From: Acidobacteriota bacterium
GTDB lineage: Bacteria > Acidobacteriota > Terriglobia > Terriglobales > Acidobacteriaceae
Direction of reading: 5' to 3'
Length of the DNA stretch: 42,708 bases
Assembly: GCA_021779935.1 (NCBI GenBank)
Contig: JAJXZT010000060.1
Span: 1 to 42,708 of the forward strand
The translations under genes were made by a program, and so were the position numbers. Positions 35,846 to 42,345 of the stretch are shown here, piece after piece. A model generated the notes under the pieces. That model did no database searches. It worked only from the letters and a program-made list of their open reading frames with translations, and was not told the DNA's origin. Every line of letters starts with the position of its first letter. Position 1 is the stretch's first letter.

Positions 35846-35924
35846 GGAACCGCGACCCGGAACAGACTTTGTTGTGCCATCAAGGGAATATCCCTCCGCA
35901 ATATCTTCCATCTCGACCGCGACG

Positions 35925-36153
35925 GAAGGAGCGCGTCGCGGCCCTGCGCTATATCCATCGCAATCCGGTAAAGCGCGGACTGGTTGAGTTGCCGGAAGAG
36001 TGGCGCTGGAGTAGCTTTCTCCATCATGCGACTGGGGTGGAAGGTGTAGTTGAGATCGAATCGGAATGGACGGTACGCAAGCGCGAGCGGATGGGCGTGG
36101 TGCCTACGGTCAAGTACAAACCGCAGTGCACACCCGAAGAGAAGATGCGATAG
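35925..36153 (+). pseudogene. RAYT transposase remnant, C-terminal part
   Basis: This frame encodes KERVAALRYIHRNPVKRGL followed by VELPEEWRWSSFLHHATG and a tail rich in charge (ESEWTVRKRERMGVV). It is the C-terminal third of a REP-associated transposase, including the catalytic-tyrosine segment (RYIHRNPV), but the HUH domain is missing. The tail differs from the intact RAYT at 33144, so it belongs to another RAYT family. It lies between perfectly inverted 45-bp palindromes. The last 44 codons are duplicated at 37515-37646. Confidence 0.85.
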
Positions 36154-36242
36154 CTGGCGGCGATGAACTACCCCACCCTGTCGCCAACAGCGGGCGACAA
36201 GGGTAGGGCACAATCAAGCGTGCACGACCAGTAGGGTGGGCC
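36022..36242 (+). repeat. 221-bp duplicated module, copy A
   Basis: The module comprises the last 44 codons of the RAYT remnant, a spacer, REP copy 2 and the trailing GTGCACGACCAGTAGGGTGG. It aligns without gaps to 37515-37735 with scattered, mostly third-position changes in the coding part, so the copies diverged while still under some coding constraint, or they come from two related RAYT genes. Confidence 0.85.
36166..36210 (-). repeat. 45-bp REP-like palindrome, copy 2
   Basis: It is the exact inverse of copy 1 and follows the RAYT remnant stop by 12 bases. Confidence 0.9.
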
Positions 36243-36251
36243 ACCTGTGAG

Positions 36252-36268
36252 GCTTGCATGGGCCACCC
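36252..36268 (+). repeat. 17-base motif, second copy
   Basis: GCTTGCATGGGCCACCC is identical to 9024-9040 and 38350-38366. Here it follows the REP module by ten bases. Confidence 0.75.
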
Positions 36269-36321
36269 GCCAAAGCGATAAGTGTGAGGTAGATTATCAG
36301 GAGTGAGCGTCAGCTACAGGC

Positions 36322-36413
36322 CGGGTTCTATAAAAGGGGATGCCAAGAGAACTTCTGCCTCCCCGCGGAAGGGGTGAAGTGTTTTCTCTTGACATTCCCT
36401 TTTATAGAACCCG
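36322..36413. repeat. 92-bp long-hairpin element
   Basis: CGGGTTCTATAAAAGGG (36322-36338) and its perfect complement CCCTTTTATAGAACCCG (36397-36413) form a 17-pair stem. Pairing continues inward (ATG with CAT, CAAGAGAA with TTCTCTTG) with one G-T wobble and one mismatch. The middle has a second small stem (CCCC GCGGAA GGGG). It begins 15 bases past the stop of the minus-strand gene 36428-37336. It could be a MITE-like insertion or a large transcript end; no target-site duplication is obvious. Confidence 0.8.
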
Positions 36414-36427
36414 CCAACAATGGGGCG

Positions 36428-37336
36428 CTAACTTGGGGTATCCGACACGCGGCCAGTCAACAGTTCCCGGACTGACGCCCGATCTAAAAGTTCTAAAGCA
36501 CCCCGTCCGAACATCGCACAAAACAATGCGGATTGGGTAAATTTAAGTGGACTTCCGACATGTTTCGCCGCCTCCCAAAGCAGAGTGCCTTTGGCTCCTT
36601 CTTTTTCTATATCTTCGGGAATCCACTTTTGATATTGACCATATTCGTCCATCCGGTCAGTGATCGTCTGGTAAATCAGTTCGGGGGGCATTCCTTGTAA
36701 AGCCAGCAGATGCGCCAAGTCGTCGCCAAAATGGTCCATAAACAATGGCCTATCGGGGCCAAGGTGTCGAAAAGATAACTCGTCAATCATGCGGCAAAAA
36801 CACGCAGCCTCTTCCGCTTTTGCTAAAACTTCTTGTTCCTCCGCCAGTTCATTGCTAGGTTCACGCATCTGCCCATAGATTGTCACTCCTATGCCAAGGT
36901 TATAGGCAATAAAAGTAGCCAAACACGCGCTCTTCTCGCTCAAAACATCATTGGTGTTTGCTCGACTGTCGTACTTCGCAACAACGGAGGCCCAGCTATC
37001 GTTAAGCTGGCGCTTAGCGTCTGGCGTCGGAAAACAGAGGTAGAGCGAGGGCTCAAGGATAGCCGAGTCCGGCTGTTTTTTTATCTCCTCGATTAGTTTT
37101 AGATCTACACACAGAACACCTTCTTTTTCTGCGAACGCAACTGCCATCTGGCCACTATCCGCCTCAAACTTTTCAATCAAAGAAAGTACACGCAGTCTAA
37201 TTTCAGCGCCATACAGTGCCGCTTGAGCCAAGACTAATGGCTTGTTGACATCCTCCCACGCCTTATCGATCAATTGCCGTGCTTGTTCAGCAATAGAGGC
37301 ATTTCTCTCACAAAACAACTCGTTCGGCAGCTTCAT
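36428..37336 (-). CDS. Hypothetical protein in a REP-bounded island
   Basis: The 302-residue product is soluble and acidic with many helices (NASIAEQARQLIDKAWEDVN, ELAEEQEVLAKAEEAACFC). I recognise no domain or catalytic motif. Its codon use is clearly more AT-rich than that of thrS or the SMR gene. It lies between two copies of a REP/RAYT module (36022-36242 and 37515-37735), with a 92-bp hairpin at its 3' end, so it looks like an acquired gene. Residues such as FRHLGPDRPLFMDHFGDDL could be searched for structural relatives. Function unknown. Confidence 0.72.
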   Translation of the reverse strand: MKLPNELFCERNASIAEQARQLIDKAWEDVNKPLVLAQAALYGAEIRLRVLSLIEKFEADSGQMAVAFAEKEGVLCVDLKLIEEIKKQPDSAILEPSLYLCFPTPDAKRQLNDSWASVVAKYDSRANTNDVLSEKSACLATFIAYNLGIGVTIYGQMREPSNELAEEQEVLAKAEEAACFCRMIDELSFRHLGPDRPLFMDHFGDDLAHLLALQGMPPELIYQTITDRMDEYGQYQKWIPEDIEKEGAKGTLLWEAAKHVGSPLKFTQSALFCAMFGRGALELLDRASVRELLTGRVSDTPS

Positions 37337-37431
37337 AGAGATTCGACTGGTGGTCCACTCTTTCCGCTGTGGAGTTTACCCCCCAAATCTATCCGCAAGA
37401 AAAGAATTCTTCGTGTCCTCCGTCAAATACG

Positions 37432-37476
37432 AACTACCCCACCCTGTTGCCAACAGCGGGCGACAAGGGTAGGGCA
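37432..37476 (-). repeat. 45-bp REP-like palindrome, copy 3
   Basis: It is the same orientation and sequence as copy 2 with one change (CTGTTGCC for CTGTCGCC). It is followed by AGGGTGGGCCACC at about 37500. Confidence 0.88.
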
Positions 37477-37514
37477 CCATTAGATTCATACGATGCGCAG
37501 GGTGGGCCACCAGC

Positions 37515-37646
37515 CATCATGCCACCGGAATCGAAGGCGTGGTCGAAATCGAATCGGAATGGACGGCACGCAAGCGCGAGCGAATGGGGGTGGTGCCCAC
37601 GGTGAAATACAAACCGCCGTGCACGCCCGAAGAAAAGATACAATAG
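37515..37646 (+). pseudogene. RAYT transposase remnant, last 44 codons only
   Basis: The frame HHATGIEGVVEIESEW and the tail RKRERMGVVPTVKYK end at a TAG (37644-37646). It is parallel to 36022-36153 codon for codon. No start or catalytic part remains; upstream the sequence switches directly into REP-associated sequence. Confidence 0.85.
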
Positions 37647-37658
37647 CCGGCGGCGATG

Positions 37659-37703
37659 AACTACCCCACCCTGTCGCCAATGGCGGACGACAAGGGTAGG
37701 GCA
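37659..37703 (-). repeat. 45-bp REP-like palindrome, copy 4
   Basis: It has three changes relative to copy 2 (CCAATGGCGGACGA in place of CCAACAGCGGGCGA), so its hairpin is weaker. Confidence 0.85.
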
Positions 37704-37775
37704 CAATCAAGTGTGCACGACCAGTAGGGTGGGCCTGCCATAGGGTGGCCCCCCGGCCGATTTACAAGGGGGCAG

Positions 37776-38228
37776 GTGAAACCGCGTAAAGTGCAGTGGA
37801 AAATGCTGGCTGTATCAGTAGCGTCAGGTGCGGGTGTCGCTTTCCCGTGGATTTTTCACCCACAGTTGCTACTAATTCTGACGGTTTTGTTCGCTGTTGC
37901 TATCAGAATTCTTATGTCACTCGTGGTTGTCGTGTGGGGCTTAACGAAGAAGCAAATTCCGTTATACCTATTACTACTTCCCGTCGCGATTAGTTTCTTC
38001 ACATCTACAGCTATCTGTGTCACCGTCGGGTGGCACAAGACGATGACGTGGCTGGTGTACTTATCCAAGGCGGAGTTGAGCGTATTCGAGACTGCCTTTA
38101 GTGTTCCGTGGATAATTGTCACTATTGCCGCACTATTCGTTGTAGGCGCTCTGGAGCATCGTGCATTGAGCATCGCTCCACCTGCGTCGCAACCGGCGCC
38201 AAAGGCACCAACAGGTGGCTCAAACTAG
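37776..38228 (+). CDS. Small polytopic membrane protein
   Basis: The 150-residue product begins with GTG at 37776 (AAGGGGG upstream). It has about four membrane helices (MLAVSVASGAGVAFPWIF, LLLILTVLFAVAIRILMSLVV, LYLLLLPVAISFFTSTAICV, VPWIIVTIAALFVVGALE) and a Pro/Ala-rich cytosolic tail. I do not recognise a family. It lies just after the second REP module and has lower GC than core genes, so it may belong to the same acquired island as 36428-37336. Confidence 0.7.
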   Translation: MKPRKVQWKMLAVSVASGAGVAFPWIFHPQLLLILTVLFAVAIRILMSLVVVVWGLTKKQIPLYLLLLPVAISFFTSTAICVTVGWHKTMTWLVYLSKAELSVFETAFSVPWIIVTIAALFVVGALEHRALSIAPPASQPAPKAPTGGSN

Positions 38229-38349
38229 ATGGGACGGTTGGTTCATTAAAGCTTGTCCCGTGCGCACGGGAAAGGCACGCAACCGCTCTGGTGTTACATA
38301 GTGAAGCGCACGCCAAGCGCGGTGCCGCAACCCGCCGCGCCCAACGGCG

Positions 38350-38366
38350 GCTTGCATGGGCCACCC
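38350..38366 (+). repeat. 17-base motif, third copy
   Basis: GCTTGCATGGGCCACCC is identical to 9024-9040 and 36252-36268. It lies in the gene-free stretch 38229-38487. Confidence 0.75.
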
Positions 38367-38412
38367 ATCAGTTCTTTTGCTGCTAGCAATATCAAATTAA
38401 AACATTCCCCCA

Positions 38413-38474
38413 CCCCGGAGGCCCGCTCTCTGCGGAACCAGGTTCGATCCTTTGCAGAGTGCGTGCCTCCGGGG
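38413..38474. other. 62-nt hairpin between convergent genes
   Basis: CCCCGGAGGC (38413-38422) pairs with GCCTCCGGGG (38465-38474), and CTCTGC (38428-38433) pairs with GCAGAG (38454-38459) further in. It sits 14 bases beyond the stop of the SMR transporter gene and after the membrane protein gene on the other strand. It could end both transcripts, though no T-run follows. Confidence 0.6.
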
Positions 38475-38487
38475 CGGGTGCCGCGGG

Positions 38488-38949
38488 TCAGCGGAGTTGG
38501 CGCTGTTCCGCGGCGGCGGTCTTCGTCATGGAGGAGCCGGTCATCGTCATCGACGGCTCGCGTGTGTCGAGTGTCGCCGTCGCCGTTACATCGACCGTGG
38601 CAACGCGCGCGGCGTGACGACCGTCAGGCTTCTTGCCTTGTGAAAGATTCAGCACCACCACGCCCACGACGATCATGGTGATGGCGGCCATCTTGAGCGG
38701 GGTCATGACCTCCTTGAAGAGGAAGAATCCGATCAGGGTAATGAGCGCCGTGCCGACGGCCGACCACACAGCGTAGACGACTCCGACCTCTATGCGCCGC
38801 AACGCCAGCGCCAGGGGAATGAAGCTCAGTGCATAGAGCAGCGCCATCAGCGCCGTGGGCACGGTCTTGCTGAACCCATCGGAGAGCTTCAGGCAGACGG
38901 TTGCGGCAACCTCCAGCACAATCGCCAGAAACAACCACAGCCAACACAT
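38488..38949 (-). CDS. SMR family multidrug efflux protein
   Basis: From the ATG at 38949 the product has 153 residues. The first 105 form the four-helix SMR fold: LFLAIVLEVAATVCLKLSDGF with the key Glu in helix 1, the YALSF and AVWSAVG signatures and FFLFKEVMTPLKMAAI before helix 4. The YxxSF and WSxxG motifs fit the Qac/EmrE type (hydrophobic cations) more than the Gdx guanidinium type. A 45-residue polar tail (KKPDGRHAARVATVDVTAT ...) is absent from EmrE and may be cytosolic. The long GC-rich leader upstream is described separately. Confidence 0.9.
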   Translation of the reverse strand: MCWLWLFLAIVLEVAATVCLKLSDGFSKTVPTALMALLYALSFIPLALALRRIEVGVVYAVWSAVGTALITLIGFFLFKEVMTPLKMAAITMIVVGVVVLNLSQGKKPDGRHAARVATVDVTATATLDTREPSMTMTGSSMTKTAAAEQRQLR

Positions 38950-39585
38950 AAAAATCACTTTCCGGTACGAACCATGTCCCCGGCCAGTCGAGCCGCCGGA
39001 GACCCCCATTTGCGGGAAAAAGCCCATCGCGAGTGGCCGGTGCGCCCCTCGGCGGGGCGTCCTGTGCCGGACGGGAGTGCGGTCGTACCACGATCCGCAG
39101 CTTGTCCCGGCCCAATAAGCCGGGCTCCCGCCACTCTCAGCGGAACAGATGTCAGTCAGTTCAGTCCGTTGGCGCCCTAAAGGTCGGGCAGCGAAAACAA
39201 GGGGGAACAACTGGAGGTGGTATGGCAAGAATCGAGTTGTAATTGCGGTCTCATAAGAGCCTCACGGGAACCGCGCCACCGGGATGGCGGCAGCAGGAAC
39301 CCTCCTATAAGTATAGACGCGGGACGGGGAGAGGAGTCTTCTCGGAATTATAACTATCCTATTATCAGCGACTTATATCTTGCGAGCAGGAACTTTTTGG
39401 CGGCAATTTAGGGGGCTCTGGAAGGGCGGAATGGGGCTGGCGAAGGCGTCGAGGGGGTGGATGTCCCCGGTGTGGAAACTTCCGCTTCTCCCTCGGAGTC
39501 TAACTTGATACGTCCATCCGGGGCCGGGTGCTAGTATCGCGGTGGACGCAAGTGTTGACCGCTACGTCCAAAGGGGATTGACAGC
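38950..39585. other. Gene-free region with structured leader of the SMR gene
   Basis: No gene is supported in these 636 bases. The part next to the SMR start (38950-39125) is GC-rich and can form at least three hairpins: CCGGC/GCCGG near 38980, CGCCCC/GGGGCG at 39043-39059 and CCCGGC/GCCGGG at 39106-39124. The part 39230-39400 is more AT-rich (TTATAACTATCCTATTATC) with no clear feature. I could not match the leader to the guanidine-I, -II or -III riboswitch consensus. Promoters for the SMR gene and for the gene at 39586 presumably lie here. Confidence 0.5.
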
Positions 39586-40101
39586 ATGGCTGAACCGTTT
39601 TCGCCGCTCAACCCGAACGCCGTCGAGCGTGAACCGCGCAACTGGGTACCGATGATCGTCGGACTGGCGCTGGTGGTGCTGGTGGTGGCCGGCATGGCGA
39701 TTCTTGGCCGCAACCGCCCGAAGCCTCCGGCCGCACCCGATCCTTATGCACAGTTCCTACAGGTGTCGAACGCGCGGCTGAGCCAGGCGGATAATTTTGT
39801 CGGCGCCACGGTGACGTACCTGGATTTCACGGTGACGAACACGGGTACACGGGCGGTGGTCGGAGGGCAGGTGGTGGCTACGTTCAAGAACACCTTGGGC
39901 GAGGTTGTCCAGACCGAGCAGTTCCCCATGCGGGCGCTGGTAAAGAACTCGCTGGGCGGATACTCGGATCAAGTGGACCTGAGCATGGCGCCGATCGTGC
40001 CGGGAAAATCGCAGGACGTACGGCTCACGCTCGAACATGTTTCCGATGACTGGAACCAGGCGGCTCCAGACATGAAGTTCGTCAATTTGAAGCTGCAATA
40101 A
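39586..40101 (+). CDS. Single-pass membrane protein, DUF2393-like
   Basis: The 171-residue product has a short cytosolic N-terminus, one helix (VPMIVGLALVVLVVAGMAIL) and an outer beta-sandwich domain: VSNARLSQADNFVGATVTYLDFTVTNTGTRAV, VVATFKNTLGEVVQTEQFPM and VRLTLEHVSDDWNQAAPDMK. This is the pattern of DUF2393/FxLYD-type domains that may bind ligands or partner proteins outside the membrane. No function is established. A strong terminator follows 18 bases after the stop. Confidence 0.78.
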   Translation: MAEPFSPLNPNAVEREPRNWVPMIVGLALVVLVVAGMAILGRNRPKPPAAPDPYAQFLQVSNARLSQADNFVGATVTYLDFTVTNTGTRAVVGGQVVATFKNTLGEVVQTEQFPMRALVKNSLGGYSDQVDLSMAPIVPGKSQDVRLTLEHVSDDWNQAAPDMKFVNLKLQ

Positions 40102-40119
40102 GCGAAGCATGGAAAAGTT

Positions 40120-40149
40120 AAAACGGGGAGCGCAATGCTCCCCGTTTTT
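40120..40149. terminator. Strong terminator, shared stem sequence
   Basis: AAAACGGGGAGC and GCTCCCCGTTTT form a 12-pair stem, then T. The A-rich left side makes it work on both strands, so it also serves the convergent gene at 40186. The stem is identical to that at 41663-41692. Confidence 0.9.
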
Positions 40150-40185
40150 ATGTGAGTGCTGCGTACTACTCGGAAAGGCCTCGGA

Positions 40186-40518
40186 CTACTCGCTGAAGAC
40201 GACGGAACCCTTCATGTTGGCCAGCCGAACTTCCTGCACGGTGTCGCCGTTGGTAACGACTGCGCTGTACTGGTGCGGCTCTTTCGCTTCGACGAACTTG
40301 CCGTCGGCGGTCGCAACCACTTTCTTTCCCTGCTGGAAGGTCACCTTGGCGGTGGCGCCAGTGGTATCGACCACTACCTTGTAATTGCCGGCGGCCAGCT
40401 TGGCGCCGTTCAGGGTCAGGTCGCGTTGCAGTGTCAGACTTCCTTTCGTCGCGGCAAAGGCCCCAACTGCCAGGAATACGACAAGCGTAAGAATGAGAAG
40501 CTTCGAAATAGATTTCAT
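40186..40518 (-). CDS. Small exported beta-rich protein
   Basis: From the ATG at 40518 (AGGAGG 12 bases upstream) the product has 110 residues. A signal peptide covers 1-22 (LTLVVFLAVGAFA). The mature part is a small beta protein: GSLTLQRDLTLNGAKLAAGNYKVVVD, KVTFQQGKKVVATADGKFVEA and VRLANMKGSVVFSE. Similar small secreted proteins are frequent in Acidobacteriota. No enzyme motif is visible. The frame upstream to 40614 has no family support. Confidence 0.78.
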   Translation of the reverse strand: MKSISKLLILTLVVFLAVGAFAATKGSLTLQRDLTLNGAKLAAGNYKVVVDTTGATAKVTFQQGKKVVATADGKFVEAKEPHQYSAVVTNGDTVQEVRLANMKGSVVFSE

Positions 40519-40922
40519 ACGAGCAACATCCTCCTCTAGGCACACTCTGCCGGCACATGGTGCCGGGTATGATGGCGCCGGTCCGGGCAACCACTCCCTT
40601 ACCGGCGCGTCCAAGAATCACCTTGGTTATAAGTCCGAAACCACTACGTAGTTGGATCCGGATCGTTACGGCTGACTGCACAGTCCCGTTTCCCACGGGG
40701 ACAGGGTTTGCCACCCACAACTAAAGACGGAAACCACAGCAAATAAGTTCCGTAGAATTTCCGTCCATATGTTTGGACGGAAATAATTACCTTCGGTGAG
40801 CAACCTTCCTCGGAAAATCACCCCGGCTGAAATGGGAAGTCCTTTATTACAGGTATTACAGGTGTCGAAACTTTGGGCACAATCGTGCTGTTAAAAAGAG
40901 CATGGGAGAGGAGGGGAACTCC
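40519..40922. promoter_or_regulatory. Divergent intergenic region with dyad and tandem 9-mer
   Basis: Between the divergent small exported protein gene and the PEGA gene lie two marked patterns. TTTCCGTCCA (40758-40767) and TGGACGGAAA (40774-40783) form a perfect ten-base inverted repeat with a six-base spacer. ATTACAGGT occurs twice in direct tandem at 40846-40863, about 60 bases before the PEGA start. Both could be operators. No promoter motif is certain and no ORF is supported. Confidence 0.45.
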
Positions 40923-41642
40923 ATGGCACCGCGACGCGTGTATTTTGTCCTGGTCGTGGCGATGTTGCTGACGGCTGTGGCCGTATTCGCAGGCGATAAC
41001 CCACGGGTCTATATCACTGACAGCAAATCCTGGGAGGTTGGCTCAGGAGGCGCGGGGGTTAACGATACCTTTGGCACCAGCGGCAGCGGCGGCGCGCGTC
41101 CGCAGACCGCCGAGATTATCAAGACCTTCAATCAGCGTTGCCCGAACGCGATCATCAACGAACGCCGCGACAAGGCGGACTATGTTGTGGTGTTGGACCA
41201 CGAGGGTGGAAAAAGCTTCTACAACCGCGACAACAAAATCGCGGTCTTTAATAACGCCAGCGGCGATGCCATCTTCTCGCAATCCACGCGCTCGCTGGGG
41301 AACTCCGTGAAGGACGCCTGCACGGCGATCTTCCGCGACTGGTCGCGCCACACTGCCGTCGTGGACAGCAACAAGCAGGTGGAAGCCTCGGCGGCTCCGG
41401 TCGATACCCCGCAACGGGTCGCCGGCGACGCGCAAGGCGCACGCCTCCAGGTGAAGTCGACTCCCGGTGATGCCGACATCGAAATTGATGGAAACTTTGT
41501 CGGCAATACGCCGTCGGAAATCCAAGTGACTCCGGGCGACCACAAAGTTGTGGTGCGCAAGAACGGATACGTGGCGTGGGAGAAAACACTGCACGTCACG
41601 GGCGGTGATATCAGCCTGGTGGCGGAGCTGGAGAAGGAATAA
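40923..41642 (+). CDS. Exported PEGA domain protein
   Basis: The ATG at 40923 follows GGAGGGG and gives 239 residues; an ATG at 40902 would add seven before the signal peptide. The signal peptide is about 1-24 (FVLVVAMLLTAVAVFAG). The middle part (RVYITDSKSWEVGSGGAG ... SVKDACTAIFRDWSRH) has an unknown fold. The C-terminal 65 residues form a PEGA domain: VKSTPGDADIEIDGNFVGNTP and VTPGDHKVVVRKNGY. PEGA domains are surface or periplasmic beta modules thought to bind peptidoglycan or S-layer partners. A strong terminator follows. Confidence 0.88.
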   Translation: MAPRRVYFVLVVAMLLTAVAVFAGDNPRVYITDSKSWEVGSGGAGVNDTFGTSGSGGARPQTAEIIKTFNQRCPNAIINERRDKADYVVVLDHEGGKSFYNRDNKIAVFNNASGDAIFSQSTRSLGNSVKDACTAIFRDWSRHTAVVDSNKQVEASAAPVDTPQRVAGDAQGARLQVKSTPGDADIEIDGNFVGNTPSEIQVTPGDHKVVVRKNGYVAWEKTLHVTGGDISLVAELEKE

Positions 41643-41662
41643 GGTAGGAACGAGAAAGTTGA

Positions 41663-41693
41663 AAACGGGGAGCCAGTGCGCTCCCCGTTTTTA
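41663..41693. terminator. Strong terminator after the PEGA gene
   Basis: AAAACGGGGAGC and GCTCCCCGTTTT form the same 12-pair stem as at 40120-40148, with a different loop (CAGTGC), followed by T. Confidence 0.9.
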
Positions 41694-41796
41694 TTGCTAC
41701 AGAGAATATTGTGAATTCATCCCTTATGTACCGAAAGTGGTGTTAGTCTTCCCCCGCCGCACTTAGGGCATCGATTCCCACAATTAAATTGAGGTA

Positions 41797-42294
41797 ATGA
41801 TGACGAAGTTCATTAAATCCGTTTCTTTGTTGCTCGTACTCTGCATTTTTGCCGACCTTGGTGCCTTTGCCGGTATTCCAGCAGACAAATCCGTCTACAT
41901 CGGTGGAACGTCGAGTATTCAAAAGAATGCACAAGGTGTGCTTTCTACAGAGGATGCGAAGGTACTCAGGTTTTCCGCCCAAGGTTCCGCCTGGGAAGTT
42001 GAATATGGAAAGATTAGCTCGCTGTCATACGGTCAACATGCTGGCCGCCGAGTAGGCGCAACCGTCGCGTTGGGGGTCACGACTCTTGGCGTAGGCGCAT
42101 TGCCGATGCTCTTCTCAAAAAAGCGGCGGCACTATCTGACGATCGAATACACGGACGCCAACAATACAGCACAAGCGGCGGTCTTCGAGGTTGGCAAGAA
42201 CGCTATCCGCACACTTTTAACGACCTTGGAAGTTAGATCGGGAAAGAAGGTTGAGTACGAAGACGACGAGGCACGCAAGGCTGGAAATAAGTAA
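41797..42294 (+). CDS. Exported protein with one internal hydrophobic segment
   Basis: The 165-residue product begins MMTKFIKSVSLLLVLCIFADLGAFAG, a signal peptide cleaved near residue 26. It continues with strands (SVYIGGTSSIQKNAQGVLST, AWEVEYGKISSLSYG), a hydrophobic segment (VGATVALGVTTLGVGALPML) and a basic patch (FSKKRRHYL), then ends in strands and a charged tail. The SLSYGQHAGRRVGATVA...LFSKKRRHYL order suggests a membrane-linked beta domain. I do not recognise the family. GAGGT upstream supports the start. Confidence 0.72.
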   Translation: MMTKFIKSVSLLLVLCIFADLGAFAGIPADKSVYIGGTSSIQKNAQGVLSTEDAKVLRFSAQGSAWEVEYGKISSLSYGQHAGRRVGATVALGVTTLGVGALPMLFSKKRRHYLTIEYTDANNTAQAAVFEVGKNAIRTLLTTLEVRSGKKVEYEDDEARKAGNK

Positions 42295-42312
42295 CTTCAG
42301 GAATTGAAGGCG

Positions 42313-42340
42313 CGGGAGGCAGGGCACTGCCTCCCGTTTT
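42313..42340 (+). terminator. Intrinsic terminator
   Basis: CGGGAGGCAG and CTGCCTCCCG form a ten-pair stem over a four-base loop, then TTTT. It lies between the exported protein gene and the convergent oxidoreductase gene. Confidence 0.9.
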
Positions 42341-42345
42341 CGTTC

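Larger units (their letters stand above)
37515..37735 (+). repeat. 221-bp duplicated module, copy B
   Basis: It is a gap-free counterpart of 36022-36242, including REP copy 4 and the GTGCACGACCAGTAGGGTGG end. Confidence 0.85.

Noticed and set aside
33709-36213. Longer thrS product starting upstream of 35682
   Set aside because: The extra 177 codons run through REP palindromes and a RAYT remnant on the other strand; the TGS domain begins exactly at the ATG at 35682.
36389-36406. TTGACA near TATAGA as a promoter
   Set aside because: The spacing is about 7-10 bases, too short, and the bases are part of the long hairpin arm.
38428-38460. tRNA-like segment because of GGTTCGATCC
   Set aside because: No cloverleaf can be formed; the segment is the inner part of a simple hairpin.
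38950-39180. Guanidine riboswitch in front of the SMR gene
   Set aside because: The CUAGGGUUCC and CCGAGAG blocks of class I and the ACGR loops of class II are not found, and the protein looks Qac-type. Left as an unassigned structured leader.
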